Assembly (NCBI RefSeq): GCF_000494755.1
Contig: NC_022657.1
Location: 7,222,001 to 7,286,000 of the forward strand
From: Amorphoplanes friuliensis DSM 7358
GTDB lineage: Bacteria; Actinomycetota; Actinomycetes; Mycobacteriales; Micromonosporaceae
Direction of reading: 5' to 3'
Length of the DNA: 64,000 nucleotides
The notes under the pieces are model-generated. The model was given only the letters and a program-made list of their open reading frames with translations. It was not told the origin of the DNA and searched no databases. Both the position numbers and the translations under genes were made by a program. Of the stretch, positions 1-11,276 are shown piece by piece (position 1 is the stretch's first letter; each line of letters begins with the position of its first letter).

Positions 1-236
1 ATGATCGCGGGCGCCCGGCCGGATGCGCGGAGGCGTTCGGTGGTGACCAGGCCGTCCTGGACGGGCATGCGGATGTCGAGCAGGATCACGTCCGGACTCA
101 GCTCGCGGACCTGCGCTTCCGCCTCCCGGCCGTCGGCGGCCTCGCCGACGATCGTGATGTCGTGCTCGCCGCCGAGGATGAGGCGCAGCCCGGTACGCAC
201 CATGGCGTCGTCGTCGACGATGAGCAGCCGGATCAC
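1..236 (-). CDS. NarL/LuxR-family response regulator, N-terminal receiver part (cut by window edge)
   Basis: Only the first 78 or so codons are inside the window. The GTG start at 236 overlaps the stop of the upstream kinase gene in a GTGA junction, so the two are translated together. The visible receiver domain begins RLLIVDDDAMVRTGL, with the acidic pocket at residues 8-10 and the likely phosphoacceptor Asp54 in LLDIRMP. The family normally adds a C-terminal LuxR-type helix-turn-helix that would lie beyond base 1. It would receive phosphate from the adjacent kinase and control transcription; the target genes cannot be told from this window. Confidence 0.92.
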   Translation of the reverse strand, partial: MIRLLIVDDDAMVRTGLRLILGGEHDITIVGEAADGREAEAQVRELSPDVILLDIRMPVQDGLVTTERLRASGRAPAI

Positions 237-1327
237 GACCGCACCTCCCACGGAAGCGTCGCGTCGAGCACGAACCGGCCGCCGTCGTGGCGCCGGGACA
301 GAGAGCCTCCGATCATCGCCATCCGCTCGGACAGGCCGACCAGACCGACGCCCTCGCCCGTGTCAGCGCTCGCCGGGGCCGGATTGCTGATCGTGACGCG
401 CAGGTCGGCGCCGGGACCACCGTCGAGCGCCACGGTGACCGGCGCTCCGGGTGCATGCTTGCGGGCATTGGTCAGTCCCTCCTGGACGATCCGGTAGGCG
501 TGCCGCCCCGCCTGCACGGGCAGCACCTCGCGGCTCCGCACGGTGTCGGTGACCGTCACCTGCTGACCCGCCGCGCGGACCTCGGTGAAGAGGGTGCCCA
601 GCGTGTCGAACGACGGCTGCGGTGCCGTCTCCGCGCGCAAGACGCCGAGGGTCGCCCGCAGCTCGTCCAGGGACTGGTGGGCGTTCTCCTGGATCACGGC
701 GGCGGCCGCGCGGACCTCGGCGGGGGTGAGGTCGGTGCGGTGGGCGAGGGCGCCGGCGTGCAGCGAGAGCAGCGACAGCCGGTGCGCCAGGACATCGTGC
801 ATCTCGCGGGCGATGCGGACCCGTTCGCCGAGCCGGGCCTGTTCGAGGCGTTCCTCGTCACGCCGCGCCTCGGCCTCGGCCAGGTCGCGGCGGCCGGCGA
901 CGTACAGGCCGGTGATCGTCAGGGTGACCAGCGACAGGGTCATGGCGGCGATGCCGACCGACGTCACCTGGGAGAAACCGTCACGCCAGAACGCGGAGAC
1001 GGCGTTGCCCACCCAGAGCGTCGCCCCGACGACCGCGATCTGCCGGAAACGCCGATGGGTGGTCAGCGACACGAAGGCCACGAAGGCCGGGCCGAACGCC
1101 GTCGTGGACGCCGCGGCGAACACGGCGATCACGAGGGCGACGGCAAACGGGCGACGGTGTCGCCAGTGCAGCAGCCCGAGCCCGGCGAAGCCCAGGCCGG
1201 CATCCAGCAGGGCCTCACCGAGCCGGCCCGGATCGCGGCTCACCACCGTGATCAGCGTGGCGCCGAAGAACGCCATGACCACGAGGGCGGCCGCGTACCG
1301 GAGTGCCGGGTGCGCGCGCTGGTCCAT
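233..1327 (-). CDS. NarL-partner sensor histidine kinase (HisKA_3)
   Basis: A 364-residue membrane sensor kinase. Roughly residues 10-145 hold several hydrophobic segments, followed by a short coiled region rich in Glu and Arg. The HisKA_3 dimerisation box carries the phosphorylated His177 in REMHDVLAHRLS. The C-terminal ATPase domain ends in the G-box GVGLVGLSERM. No separate sensor domain is seen, so the signal is probably sensed in or near the membrane, as in DesK/LiaS-like kinases. It forms a two-component pair with the regulator that overlaps its stop codon. Two perfect dyads lie just upstream (1363-1376 and 1385-1400) and may be autoregulatory sites. Confidence 0.93.
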   Translation of the reverse strand: MDQRAHPALRYAAALVVMAFFGATLITVVSRDPGRLGEALLDAGLGFAGLGLLHWRHRRPFAVALVIAVFAAASTTAFGPAFVAFVSLTTHRRFRQIAVVGATLWVGNAVSAFWRDGFSQVTSVGIAAMTLSLVTLTITGLYVAGRRDLAEAEARRDEERLEQARLGERVRIAREMHDVLAHRLSLLSLHAGALAHRTDLTPAEVRAAAAVIQENAHQSLDELRATLGVLRAETAPQPSFDTLGTLFTEVRAAGQQVTVTDTVRSREVLPVQAGRHAYRIVQEGLTNARKHAPGAPVTVALDGGPGADLRVTISNPAPASADTGEGVGLVGLSERMAMIGGSLSRRHDGGRFVLDATLPWEVRS

Positions 1328-1362
1328 GCGCCGATTTTAGGAAGTGACCCGGGCGTGCGGGA

Positions 1363-1400
1363 GCGACCAAGGTCGCGAGGTGCCGTAGACCTGGGTCTAC
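1363..1400. promoter_or_regulatory. Two perfect inverted repeats upstream of the kinase gene
   Basis: GCGACCAAGGTCGC (1363-1376) is a perfect 6+2+6 dyad 36 bases upstream of the kinase start at 1327. GTAGACCTGGGTCTAC (1385-1400) is a perfect 7+2+7 dyad nine bases further out and covers the stop codon of the neighbouring small gene. Both share a GACC..GGTC core. NarL-family regulators commonly bind short dyads near their own promoters, so autoregulation is a reasonable inference. The second dyad could instead help terminate the upstream transcript. Confidence 0.5.
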
Positions 1401-1627
1401 GCGCGGCCGAGGCCGGCCTGGCGGACGAAGATGCGGCGGCGGGTCACCGCGTGACCGCGACTGTCGAGCTGGTAGCCGTCCAGCCAGACCCAGCCGGCGT
1501 ACGTCGGCCGGGCGTCGACGCTCACCACCCGGAACGCGAAGCCCGCGCGGCCGGCGAACTGCACGCTCGCGGCGCGGCCGACGAGCACCACGTCACCCGT
1601 ACTGACCATCTGTTCGACAGTCGCCAC
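1397..1627 (-). CDS. Small hypothetical protein, 76 aa
   Basis: I do not recognise the family. The GTG start at 1627 is chosen because GGAGG lies eight bases ahead of it; the frame stays open further upstream, but there it loses coding character and becomes Arg-rich. The product is a small, probably beta-rich soluble protein (MATVEQMVSTGDVVLVG at the N-terminus, then a VSVDARPTYAGWVWLDGY stretch) with a basic C-terminus. No signal peptide, cysteine or membrane segment is visible. It sits between the SulP-carbonic anhydrase gene and the kinase on the same strand. Function unknown. Confidence 0.6.
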   Translation of the reverse strand: MATVEQMVSTGDVVLVGRAASVQFAGRAGFAFRVVSVDARPTYAGWVWLDGYQLDSRGHAVTRRRIFVRQAGLGRA

Positions 1628-1794
1628 GTCTGTCACCTCCGGTAGGGCGACGCCCCTCTCCTGGCCGTACGGAGTGGATGTTGCCGTCGGCCGGGTGCCG
1701 GCACGGAAGATTTTGTTCTCCGGCCCCGCCCTACCTTGTTCCGTTCCCGCCCCGACCTCAATCCCCTGCGCAGATGTCGGCACAAAATCGCCAC

Positions 1795-3909
1795 TCAAAG
1801 TGCAGAAACCGGGCTCCGGACGCCGTCCGTCACCGTGTACATGCGCGCTTCGGCCAGGTCGAAGTACAGACCGGTCAAGGTCAGGCGGTCCTCGTCCACG
1901 GCCTTGCGCACACTCGGGTACGTCCGCAGGTTCGCGAGTTGCTGCTCGACGTTCGCGGCGATGCACTCCTCCTCGTGGTCGCGGCCGGTGAGGTCGATGC
2001 CGGCGGACCCGAGCCAGCTGCCCAGCGCCGACGGTGTTCCCGCCGCACCCGCCATCATCGCCCCGACCGCGCCGCAGCCGGAGTGGCCGCACACGGTGAT
2101 CGTGCCGACGCCGAGCACGTCCACGGCGTACTCGACGGAGGCCCCGACCGAGTCGTCGCCGGCGCCGTGGGCCGGGACGATGTTGCCGACGTTGCGGACA
2201 CAGAAGAGATCACCCGGGCCACTGGTGGTGATCATGTTGGGGACGACGCGGGAGTCGGCGCAGGTGATGAACAGCTGTTCCGGCTTCTGCCCGTCGCGGG
2301 CCAGACCGGCCAGGTGCGGGCGGACGATCGGCGCGACGCTGCGCTCGAACTCGTCGATGCCGGCGGCCATGGCACCGCGGCGCTGCTCGTTCAGGGAGAT
2401 CCACTGTGACCACGAACCGAGGAACCGCGGCACCCGGCCGGGCTGCGACCGGTTCACCCCGAGGCGGCCGGACGTGGCCCGGTGGAACCAGCTGTCCTGC
2501 ACCTCCTCGATGTGCACCTGGCCACCACCGCGCTCGTACGCGTCCCGCCAGTCCTGGATCGTCTCGAACGCGCCGTGGTCGAGGTAGTCGAGGTGCAGTT
2601 CCAGCTCGACGGTCTCCCGCGGCGGAAGTTTGGCCAGCTCACGGGCGACCCGGCCGGACCCGACAAACGCCAGCGTGCCCGTGATGACCACGAGCCAGTT
2701 CCCGGGCGCGGGCGACGAGCGGTGGATCTCGCACCGCGCCAGCCGGCCCAGCATCAGGAGCACCGCGGTGGCCATGCCCAGCGCCACGCCGGTCAGCAGA
2801 TCCGTGAAGATCACCCCCAAGGCCGTGACCAGGTACGTCGGCAGTTCCCGATGCCGCACGTAAGCCTTGATCTGCGCCAGGCTGACCAGCCGCAGACCGA
2901 CAACGACCAGCACCGCGGCCAGCGCTGACAACGGAATCTGCTCGAGCAGCGCCGCGAAGATCAGCACGCACACGGCGATCCACACGCCGTGCATGATCGC
3001 GGAGGCGCGGGTCTTGGCCCCGGCCGCCACGTTCGTCGAACTCCGGACGATCACACCGGTGACCGGCAGACCGCCGAGCGCACCCGACACGGTGTTCGCG
3101 GCACCCTGCGCCAGCAACTCCCGGTTGAGGTCGGCACGCGGCCCGTCGTGCATCTTGTCGACGGCAACCGCCGACAGCAGCGACTCCACACTGGCAACCA
3201 GGGCGATGGTCACCACGGCGATGATGATGTCGCTCGCAGCGGCGTCCGGCCAGCGCGGGAAGGTCAGCTCGCCGAGCGGGTTGTCAGGCAGGGCGACCCG
3301 CGCGACGTCGAACCCCGCCAGCGCCGCGGTCGCCGTCGCGACAGCCACCGCGATCAGCGCACCCGGCAGCAACGAGATCTTCACGATCCGGGGCCAGACC
3401 AGCAGGATCGTGATGGTCAGCACCCCGATGAGGATGGACGCGCCGTGATTCCCGACGATCTGCGCGGGCAGGTCGCGAATGTTGTTCCACGCCTCGCTCT
3501 GCGGATCACCACCCAGCACGACGTGGATCTGGCTGAGCGCGATGACGATGCCGATCCCGGCCAGCATGCCGTGGACGACGGCCGGCGAGAGAGCGAGCGC
3601 GGCCCGGCCGACCCGCGAGACACCGAGCACGATCTGCACCAGGCCGGCCATGGCGACCAGCGCGGTGGTCTGGGCCCAGCCGAAATCGGTGACCGCCCCG
3701 GCGACGATGACGGTGAGCCCGGCCGCCGGCCCACTGACCTGCAGCGGAGCCCCGCTCAGCGCACCCGCGACGACGCCACCGACAACCGCCGCGACCAGGC
3801 CCGCCAGAAGTGGTGCCCCTGAGGCCGCGGCGATGCCGAGGGACAGCGGGATGGCAATGAGAAAAACAACAACGGAAGCGGGTAAGTCGTAACGCAGCAA
3901 CGTGCGCAT
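1795..3909 (-). CDS. SulP-family anion transporter fused to beta-carbonic anhydrase
   Basis: A 704-residue bifunctional protein. Residues 1-415 are a polytopic SulP transporter with many hydrophobic helices, starting MRTLLRYDLPASVVVFLIA. About 425-510 is a STAS-like cytoplasmic domain. About 530-700 is a beta-class carbonic anhydrase with the CADSR and CGHSGCG motifs; Cys550, Asp552, His609 and Cys612 are the expected zinc and catalytic residues, so the enzyme looks intact. Such fusions are taken to couple bicarbonate transport with CO2/bicarbonate interconversion at the membrane. The ATG at 3909 is preferred because it opens the first transport helix and has AAGGA upstream; the reading frame continues upstream without recognisable sequence. 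Confidence 0.9.
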   Translation of the reverse strand: MRTLLRYDLPASVVVFLIAIPLSLGIAAASGAPLLAGLVAAVVGGVVAGALSGAPLQVSGPAAGLTVIVAGAVTDFGWAQTTALVAMAGLVQIVLGVSRVGRAALALSPAVVHGMLAGIGIVIALSQIHVVLGGDPQSEAWNNIRDLPAQIVGNHGASILIGVLTITILLVWPRIVKISLLPGALIAVAVATATAALAGFDVARVALPDNPLGELTFPRWPDAAASDIIIAVVTIALVASVESLLSAVAVDKMHDGPRADLNRELLAQGAANTVSGALGGLPVTGVIVRSSTNVAAGAKTRASAIMHGVWIAVCVLIFAALLEQIPLSALAAVLVVVGLRLVSLAQIKAYVRHRELPTYLVTALGVIFTDLLTGVALGMATAVLLMLGRLARCEIHRSSPAPGNWLVVITGTLAFVGSGRVARELAKLPPRETVELELHLDYLDHGAFETIQDWRDAYERGGGQVHIEEVQDSWFHRATSGRLGVNRSQPGRVPRFLGSWSQWISLNEQRRGAMAAGIDEFERSVAPIVRPHLAGLARDGQKPEQLFITCADSRVVPNMITTSGPGDLFCVRNVGNIVPAHGAGDDSVGASVEYAVDVLGVGTITVCGHSGCGAVGAMMAGAAGTPSALGSWLGSAGIDLTGRDHEEECIAANVEQQLANLRTYPSVRKAVDEDRLTLTGLYFDLAEARMYTVTDGVRSPVSAL

Positions 3910-4252
3910 CGGCTTGACGATCCTTCCCGACGTAACTCGCAAGTGGGATATTTCGGTCACCATAACCAAGCGCGATGAACGGTCTGTTACATAACGCGAT
4001 CCCAGCCTTACTCTCAGCACCTTCTCAGGCGTTCCCGCTCGACGCTCAGCCGTTTCCCAGGCCAAAGTTTCGCCAGCGCGTGTGGGGGTGTTCAGGTTTG
4101 TCTTTGCGTGGGCTCAGTGCTTGTGATGGCCGCCGGTCGGCGGGCTCGGTGCAATCAGGCGCCAGGGCCGGCCAGGTCGGATCTTGGGTCGCGCCCCCGC
4201 CGGCGTGTTCAGCGTTTCGGGGGGGGCGCAAGGTGAGGGTCGTCCGCAACAA
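3910..4252. other. Intergenic gap upstream of the SulP gene
   Basis: About 340 bases without a convincing gene. The part nearest the transporter is comparatively AT-rich (ATATTTCGGTCACCATAACC, TCTGTTACATAACG) and presumably holds its promoter, but no clear -35/-10 pair can be chosen by eye. The distal half runs into the repeat array. Short open frames here have no coding character. Confidence 0.4.
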
Positions 4253-4772
4253 GCCCAACATCAACGAAGTCGGGCCTACGTAACCCCGGCGAAGGCCAAC
4301 ATCAACGAAGTTGGGCCTTCATGACGCCGGCGAAGGCCAACATCAACGAAGTTGGGCCTTCGCAAGGCCGGCGAGGGGCCAACATCAACGAAGTCGGGCC
4401 TTCATGACCCGGCCAAGGCCCAACATCAGCCAAGTCGGGCCCTCGTGACGCCGGCGAAGACCCAACATCAGCCAAGTCGGGCCCTCGTGACGCCGGCGAA
4501 GACCCAACATCAACGAAGTCGGGCCTTCATGACCCGGCCAAGGCCCAACATCAGCCAAGTCGGGCCCTCGTGACGCCGGCGAAGACCCAACATCAACGAA
4601 GTCGGGCCCTCGCGACCCGGCCAAGACCCAACATCAGCCAAGTCGGGCCCTCGTGACGCCGGCGAAGACCCAACATCAGCCAAGTCGGGCCTTCGCAAGG
4701 CCGGCGACGGCCCAACATCAACGAAGTCGGGCCCTCGTGACCCGGCCAAGGCCCAACATCAGTGACATTGCG
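4253..4772. repeat. Tandem array of about 12.5 copies of a 41-42 bp imperfect palindrome
   Basis: Thirteen occurrences of CCAACATCA recur every 41-42 bases. Each unit reads roughly GGCCCAACATCARCSAAGTYGGGCC followed by a 15-17 base link such as CTCGTGACGCCGGCGAA. GGCCCAAC and GTYGGGCC form an 8-bp stem; on minus-strand RNA every unit can pair fully, allowing G-U. Two centre variants (ATCAACGAAGT and ATCAGCCAAGT) and several link variants are interspersed, which suggests repeated shuffling or gene conversion. The array lies just downstream of the minus-strand SDR gene and upstream of the SulP gene. Short open frames across it merely translate the repeat. A related single palindrome sits at 5541-5561. 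Confidence 0.9.
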
Positions 4773-4817
4773 CTGGCGGGGGAAGCCCGCCGCCCACCGT
4801 GCCCGCCGCTCACCCGA

Positions 4818-5513
4818 TCAGCGTCGTTTCAGGCGGGCTTGGGTGCGGGCCAGCGGGCTGACTGCCCTGATCAGGGCGGCCATCCGGCGCGGGTAGGAGA
4901 CGACCGCCGGCCGGGTGCGGATGCAGCGCATCAGGACGTCGACCGCCCGGTCCACGGTGATCATCATGGGTTTCACCGGGCCCAGGGCCAGCTTCGTGTC
5001 GACATAACCGAACCGGACCGCGGTCACCTGCACCCCGCGCGGCCGTACGGCCGCGCCCAGGGAGATCAGGTACGTCGACAGTCCCGCCTTCGATGCGGCA
5101 TATCCCGGCGCCATGGGTGTGATCATCGCGTCGGCGAGGCTTGACAGTCCGACGAAGTGACCGCTGCCGGCGGCCAGCATTCGTGGCACGACCACGTCTG
5201 CCGTGCGGGTTGCGCCGAGCAGGTTGACCTCGATGATCCGGGTCTGCGCCGCGAGGTTGTCGAGGTCGAGGAACTCGCCCACCCCGGCGGCGTAGACACA
5301 GAGGTCGGCACCACCGGCGGCGTCGAGCGCCCGGGTCAGCTCGGCGGCATACCCGGGCGCGGTGACGTCGGCCGCGACGTGCACGTAGCGGTCGTGTTCG
5401 ACGGCGGCCGGTCGCCGGGAGAGACCGGTGACCGCCCATCCCTCGTCGAGCAGTCGCCGGGTCAGGGCCAGGCCGATGCCGTCGGTGTTTCCGATGACGC
5501 ACGCATGTCGCAC
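4818..5513 (-). CDS. Short-chain dehydrogenase/reductase (SDR)
   Basis: A 231-residue classical-type SDR, presumably an NAD(P)-dependent oxidoreductase of unknown substrate. The N-terminal nucleotide-binding turn is GNTDGIG (a variant of TGxxxGIG), then CVYAAG stands where NNAG is usual. The active-site Ser is in LSSLA and the Tyr/Lys pair in YAASKAG. The GTG at 5513 is selected since the Rossmann strand begins immediately after it. The C-terminus is basic (RLKRR), without a membrane anchor. The gene lies 76 bases past the end of pyruvate phosphate dikinase, with a hairpin between them, so it may have its own promoter or depend on read-through. Confidence 0.85.
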   Translation of the reverse strand: MRHACVIGNTDGIGLALTRRLLDEGWAVTGLSRRPAAVEHDRYVHVAADVTAPGYAAELTRALDAAGGADLCVYAAGVGEFLDLDNLAAQTRIIEVNLLGATRTADVVVPRMLAAGSGHFVGLSSLADAMITPMAPGYAASKAGLSTYLISLGAAVRPRGVQVTAVRFGYVDTKLALGPVKPMMITVDRAVDVLMRCIRTRPAVVSYPRRMAALIRAVSPLARTQARLKRR

Positions 5514-5540
5514 GGCCCGGAATTCTAGAGCCTGCGTTGA

Positions 5541-5561
5541 CCCAACTTCGCTGAAGTTGGG
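5541..5561 (-). terminator. Perfect hairpin after pyruvate phosphate dikinase; single copy of the array palindrome
   Basis: CCCAACTTC-GCT-GAAGTTGGG is a perfect 9-bp stem with a 3-base loop, 29 bases past the stop of the dikinase gene. It resembles the units of the 4.25-4.77 kb array (CCCAAC...GTTGGGCCTTCG), so it may be a dispersed member of that family acting as a terminator or 3-prime-end stabiliser. There is no U-tract. Confidence 0.6.
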
Positions 5562-5589
5562 CCTTCGCCAGGCGTCACACCGGGCGCGG

Positions 5590-8271
<2,682 letters not shown>

Positions 8272-8587
8272 GACTGCCTCCCCATAGGTGATGCGTCATC
8301 GGTCGCCCTGCCTGAACGCTCTTTCAAGGGTTCTGCGGAGAATAGGGGCCGCGCAACCCGGCACCCTAGGCCTCGTGAGTAATTGCACAAGCAAAGGCGT
8401 GAATGGGCTCGAAAGAGCGTGACATCGAGCAGCCGCGAGCACGAACGAGCACCACCTGCTGGGCGTACGAGCGCAGGGGTGTCAGGATCGTCATGCTTGG
8501 TGGGCGCCGGAAATGGGCACGTCACAGGTTCGGTACATGGGCTGGCAAGGCTCCGGACAACGGACGACGACATAGGCGGTCTTTGGC
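8272..8587. other. Divergent promoter region between ppdK and the GCS2/ATP-grasp gene
   Basis: A 316-base gap serving genes on both strands. ACGCTCTTTC-like sequence at 8317-8325 (CGCTCTTTC) is matched by its exact inverse GAAAGAGCG at 8411-8419, 85 bases away, which could be two operator halves or chance. No confident -35/-10 pair is visible. The plus-strand gene has AGGCGG nine bases before its ATG. Confidence 0.4.
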
Positions 8588-11182
8588 ATGACGGAGTCAC
8601 TCAAGGTCTCGGAGGACGACGGAGCGAAGGAGGCGAGCGACACCATCGGCACCGACCTGACGCTCGGTGTCGAGGAGGAGTTGCACGTCATCGACCTCAA
8701 GACCCGGGAGCTGGTTCCCCGGGCGCCCGAGGTGCTCGATCAGCTCGACGCGGCGAACTACTCCGCCGAGCTGCACCGCTCGGTCGTGGAGACGAACACC
8801 CCGGTCGCGGCCACGCTCGACGACCTGCGCGACGGGATCGTGTCGCTGCGCCGCAAGGCCATCGGCGTCGCCGAGTCGCTCGGGCTGGGCCTGGTCGCCG
8901 CGGGCACCGTGCCGCTGGTCGACCTGGACTCGCTGCCGGTCACGCCGACCTCCCGGTACCGGCGGATGGTCGACGAATATCAGATGCTGGCCCGTGAGCA
9001 GCTCATCTGCGGCGCTCAGGTGCACGTCGGCATCCCCGACCGGGACGAGGCGGTGTCGATCGCTCAGCGTGTCGCGCCCGCGCTCCCGGTGCTGCTCGGC
9101 ATCTCCGCCAGCTCCCCGTACTGGATGGGTGAGGACAGCGGTTATGCGAGCGTCCGATCGCTGGTCTGGCTGCGCTGGCCCACCGCCGGCGACAGCGGGC
9201 CCGTGACCTCGGCCGCCGACCACGACGCCCTGGTGGCCGACCTGATCGCCTCCGGGACGATCAGCGACCCCAAGATGGTCTATTTCGACGTGCGGCCGTC
9301 CGCGCACCTGCCGACGGTCGAGCTGCGGGTCACCGACTCCAGCCCCGACGCCGACACCGTGGTGCTCCTGGCCGGGCTGTTCCGCGGCCTCGTGCTGCGC
9401 GCCCGGCAGGACTACCGCGCCGGCCGCCCGATCGTCCCGACCCGGCCGCCGATCCACCGCGCCGCGATGTGGCGTGCCGCCCGGTCCGGGCTCGAAGGTG
9501 ATCTGCTCGACCTGCCGCGCTCGCCCGTGCCCGTACCCGCCGCGGTCGCCGTGGAACGCCTGGTCGGCGACCTGCGCCCGCAGCTCGAGGAGCTGGGTGA
9601 CTGGGAGCAGGTCTTCGACCTCTCGGTGCAGGCGCTCAGCCGGGGCAGCTCCGCCGCCCGCCAGCGCCGGGCGATGGCCCGTCGTGGCCGCATCTCCGAC
9701 GTCGTCGACCTCGTGGTGGCCGACACCCGGGGTGGGGCGACCGGCATCGGCCCGGACGGGCAGACGGTCGCAGCCGGGCTCACCCCGTACGCGGCCACCG
9801 GCGACGAGGCGTTCCCCGGCGGCGATGTCGTGCCCGCTTACCAGGGAATTGTCAATGTCCTGAGCGCGCTCGGCCCGGCCGGGCTGCGCCGCCGGGAGGA
9901 TGCGAAGGACGACGAGCAGCGCGCCCGCGGCATCACCTTCAGCGTGGCGGGCGAGGCAGCGACCCGGCTCTTCCCGTTCGATCTCGTGCCGCGCATCGTG
10001 CCGGGGTCGGACTGGCGTGAGCTGCAGACCGGCCTGATCCAGCGGGTCCGCGCGCTGGACGCGTTTGTCAACGACGTCTACGGCGACCGGGCCGTGGTCA
10101 AGGACGGCGTGGTGCCCGACTGGGTCATCGACGGCTCACCCGAGCTGCGGCCCAGCGGCGCCCTGGTCAGCCGCCCGGGCATCCGCGCCCAGGTGGCCGG
10201 GGTCGACCTGGTCCGTGACGGCGAGGGCAACTGGTGTGTGCTCGAGGACAACCTGCGGGTGCCCTCCGGCATCGGGTACGCGATGCAGAACCGCCGGCTC
10301 ACCGAGAGTGTGCTGCCGGAGCTGCCCCGCCCGGACGAGCTGCTCAGCATCGAGGACACCCCGAAGCTGCTGTTCAAGGCCCTGCGTGACGCGGGTGGCC
10401 CGGCCGCCGGCGACGACCCGGCCGTGGTCGTGCTCAGCCAGGGACCGGACGACTCGGCCTGGTTCGAGCACCGGATGCTCGCCGAGGAGATGGGTGTCCC
10501 GCTGGTCCGCAGCACCGATCTGCTGGTCGACGACGGCATCGTCCACCGGATCGTCAGCGGCCGGAAGCACCGCGTCGACGTGATCTACCTGCGGATGGGT
10601 GAGGACAGCCTGGTCCACTCCCCCGGTGCGGACGGGATGCCGCTGGGCCCGAGCCTGGTCACCGCCCTGCACGCCGACACGATCGTGCTCGCGAACGCGC
10701 TGGGCAACGGCATCGGCGACGACAAGGCCGTGTACGCGTACGTGCCCAAGCTCATCGAGTACTACCTCGGCGAGAAGCCGCAGCTCGCGGACGTGCCCAC
10801 GTACCTGTGCGGCATCCCGGAGCAGAAGGCCGAGGTGCTCGGGCGGCTGGAGGAGCTGGTCTGCAAGCCGGTCGACGGGTACGGCGGCGACCGGATCGTC
10901 ATCGGCCCGCACGCGTCGCCCAGCGACCTGGCCGCGGTCCGCCGGCAGATCAACGCGGCCCCGCACCGGTGGGTGGCGCAGGAGGTCGTCGACCTCTCCA
11001 CGCACCCGGTCTTCGACGGCCACCAGCTGGCACCGCGCCACGTCGACCTGCGCGCCTTCGTCTTCACCGGCACCACGTCGGTGGTGGCGCCCGCCGCCCT
11101 GACCCGGGTGGCCCCCGCGGGAAGCATGATCGTCAACTCGTCGCGCGGCGGCGGCTCGAAGGACACCTGGCTCTTCGGATAA
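8588..11182 (+). CDS. GCS2-type carboxylate-amine ligase fused to circularly permuted ATP-grasp domain
   Basis: An 864-residue two-domain ligase. Residues 25-375 match the GCS2 (YbdK-like glutamate-cysteine ligase) family: TLGVEEELHVID at the start, ICGAQVHVGI and ELRVTDSSPD further on. Residues 410-864 look like a circularly permuted type 2 ATP-grasp domain, with WCVLEDNLRVPSGIGYAM, CKPVDGYGGDRIVIGP and a VNSSRGGGSKDTWLF C-terminus. Each half could make one amide bond from a carboxylate and ATP, so the protein may build a short peptide. It is followed by an amidotransferase and an S9 peptidase, which fits a peptide-amide pathway; substrates are unknown. ATG at 8588. Confidence 0.88.
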   Translation: MTESLKVSEDDGAKEASDTIGTDLTLGVEEELHVIDLKTRELVPRAPEVLDQLDAANYSAELHRSVVETNTPVAATLDDLRDGIVSLRRKAIGVAESLGLGLVAAGTVPLVDLDSLPVTPTSRYRRMVDEYQMLAREQLICGAQVHVGIPDRDEAVSIAQRVAPALPVLLGISASSPYWMGEDSGYASVRSLVWLRWPTAGDSGPVTSAADHDALVADLIASGTISDPKMVYFDVRPSAHLPTVELRVTDSSPDADTVVLLAGLFRGLVLRARQDYRAGRPIVPTRPPIHRAAMWRAARSGLEGDLLDLPRSPVPVPAAVAVERLVGDLRPQLEELGDWEQVFDLSVQALSRGSSAARQRRAMARRGRISDVVDLVVADTRGGATGIGPDGQTVAAGLTPYAATGDEAFPGGDVVPAYQGIVNVLSALGPAGLRRREDAKDDEQRARGITFSVAGEAATRLFPFDLVPRIVPGSDWRELQTGLIQRVRALDAFVNDVYGDRAVVKDGVVPDWVIDGSPELRPSGALVSRPGIRAQVAGVDLVRDGEGNWCVLEDNLRVPSGIGYAMQNRRLTESVLPELPRPDELLSIEDTPKLLFKALRDAGGPAAGDDPAVVVLSQGPDDSAWFEHRMLAEEMGVPLVRSTDLLVDDGIVHRIVSGRKHRVDVIYLRMGEDSLVHSPGADGMPLGPSLVTALHADTIVLANALGNGIGDDKAVYAYVPKLIEYYLGEKPQLADVPTYLCGIPEQKAEVLGRLEELVCKPVDGYGGDRIVIGPHASPSDLAAVRRQINAAPHRWVAQEVVDLSTHPVFDGHQLAPRHVDLRAFVFTGTTSVVAPAALTRVAPAGSMIVNSSRGGGSKDTWLFG

Positions 11183-11276
11183 AGAGCGTTACGACTGCGA
11201 TACAAGACCGAAATAGGAGGCCTCCACCCTGGTGAATCTTGGGTGCGCCTCCGACTGCCCCAAGGAGGTTCAGGCC

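Noticed and set aside
1628-2092. Longer N-terminus for the 76-residue small protein
   Set aside because: The upstream part is antisense to the carbonic anhydrase domain and Arg-rich, while a good ribosome site precedes the GTG at 1627.
4352-4749. Coding frames with repeated PNI-EVGP peptides
   Set aside because: They only translate the palindromic array, in several frames on both strands, and have no family or ribosome site.
4253-4772. CRISPR array
   Set aside because: Repeats are contiguous 41-42 base units with small variations; there are no unique spacers and no cas genes nearby.
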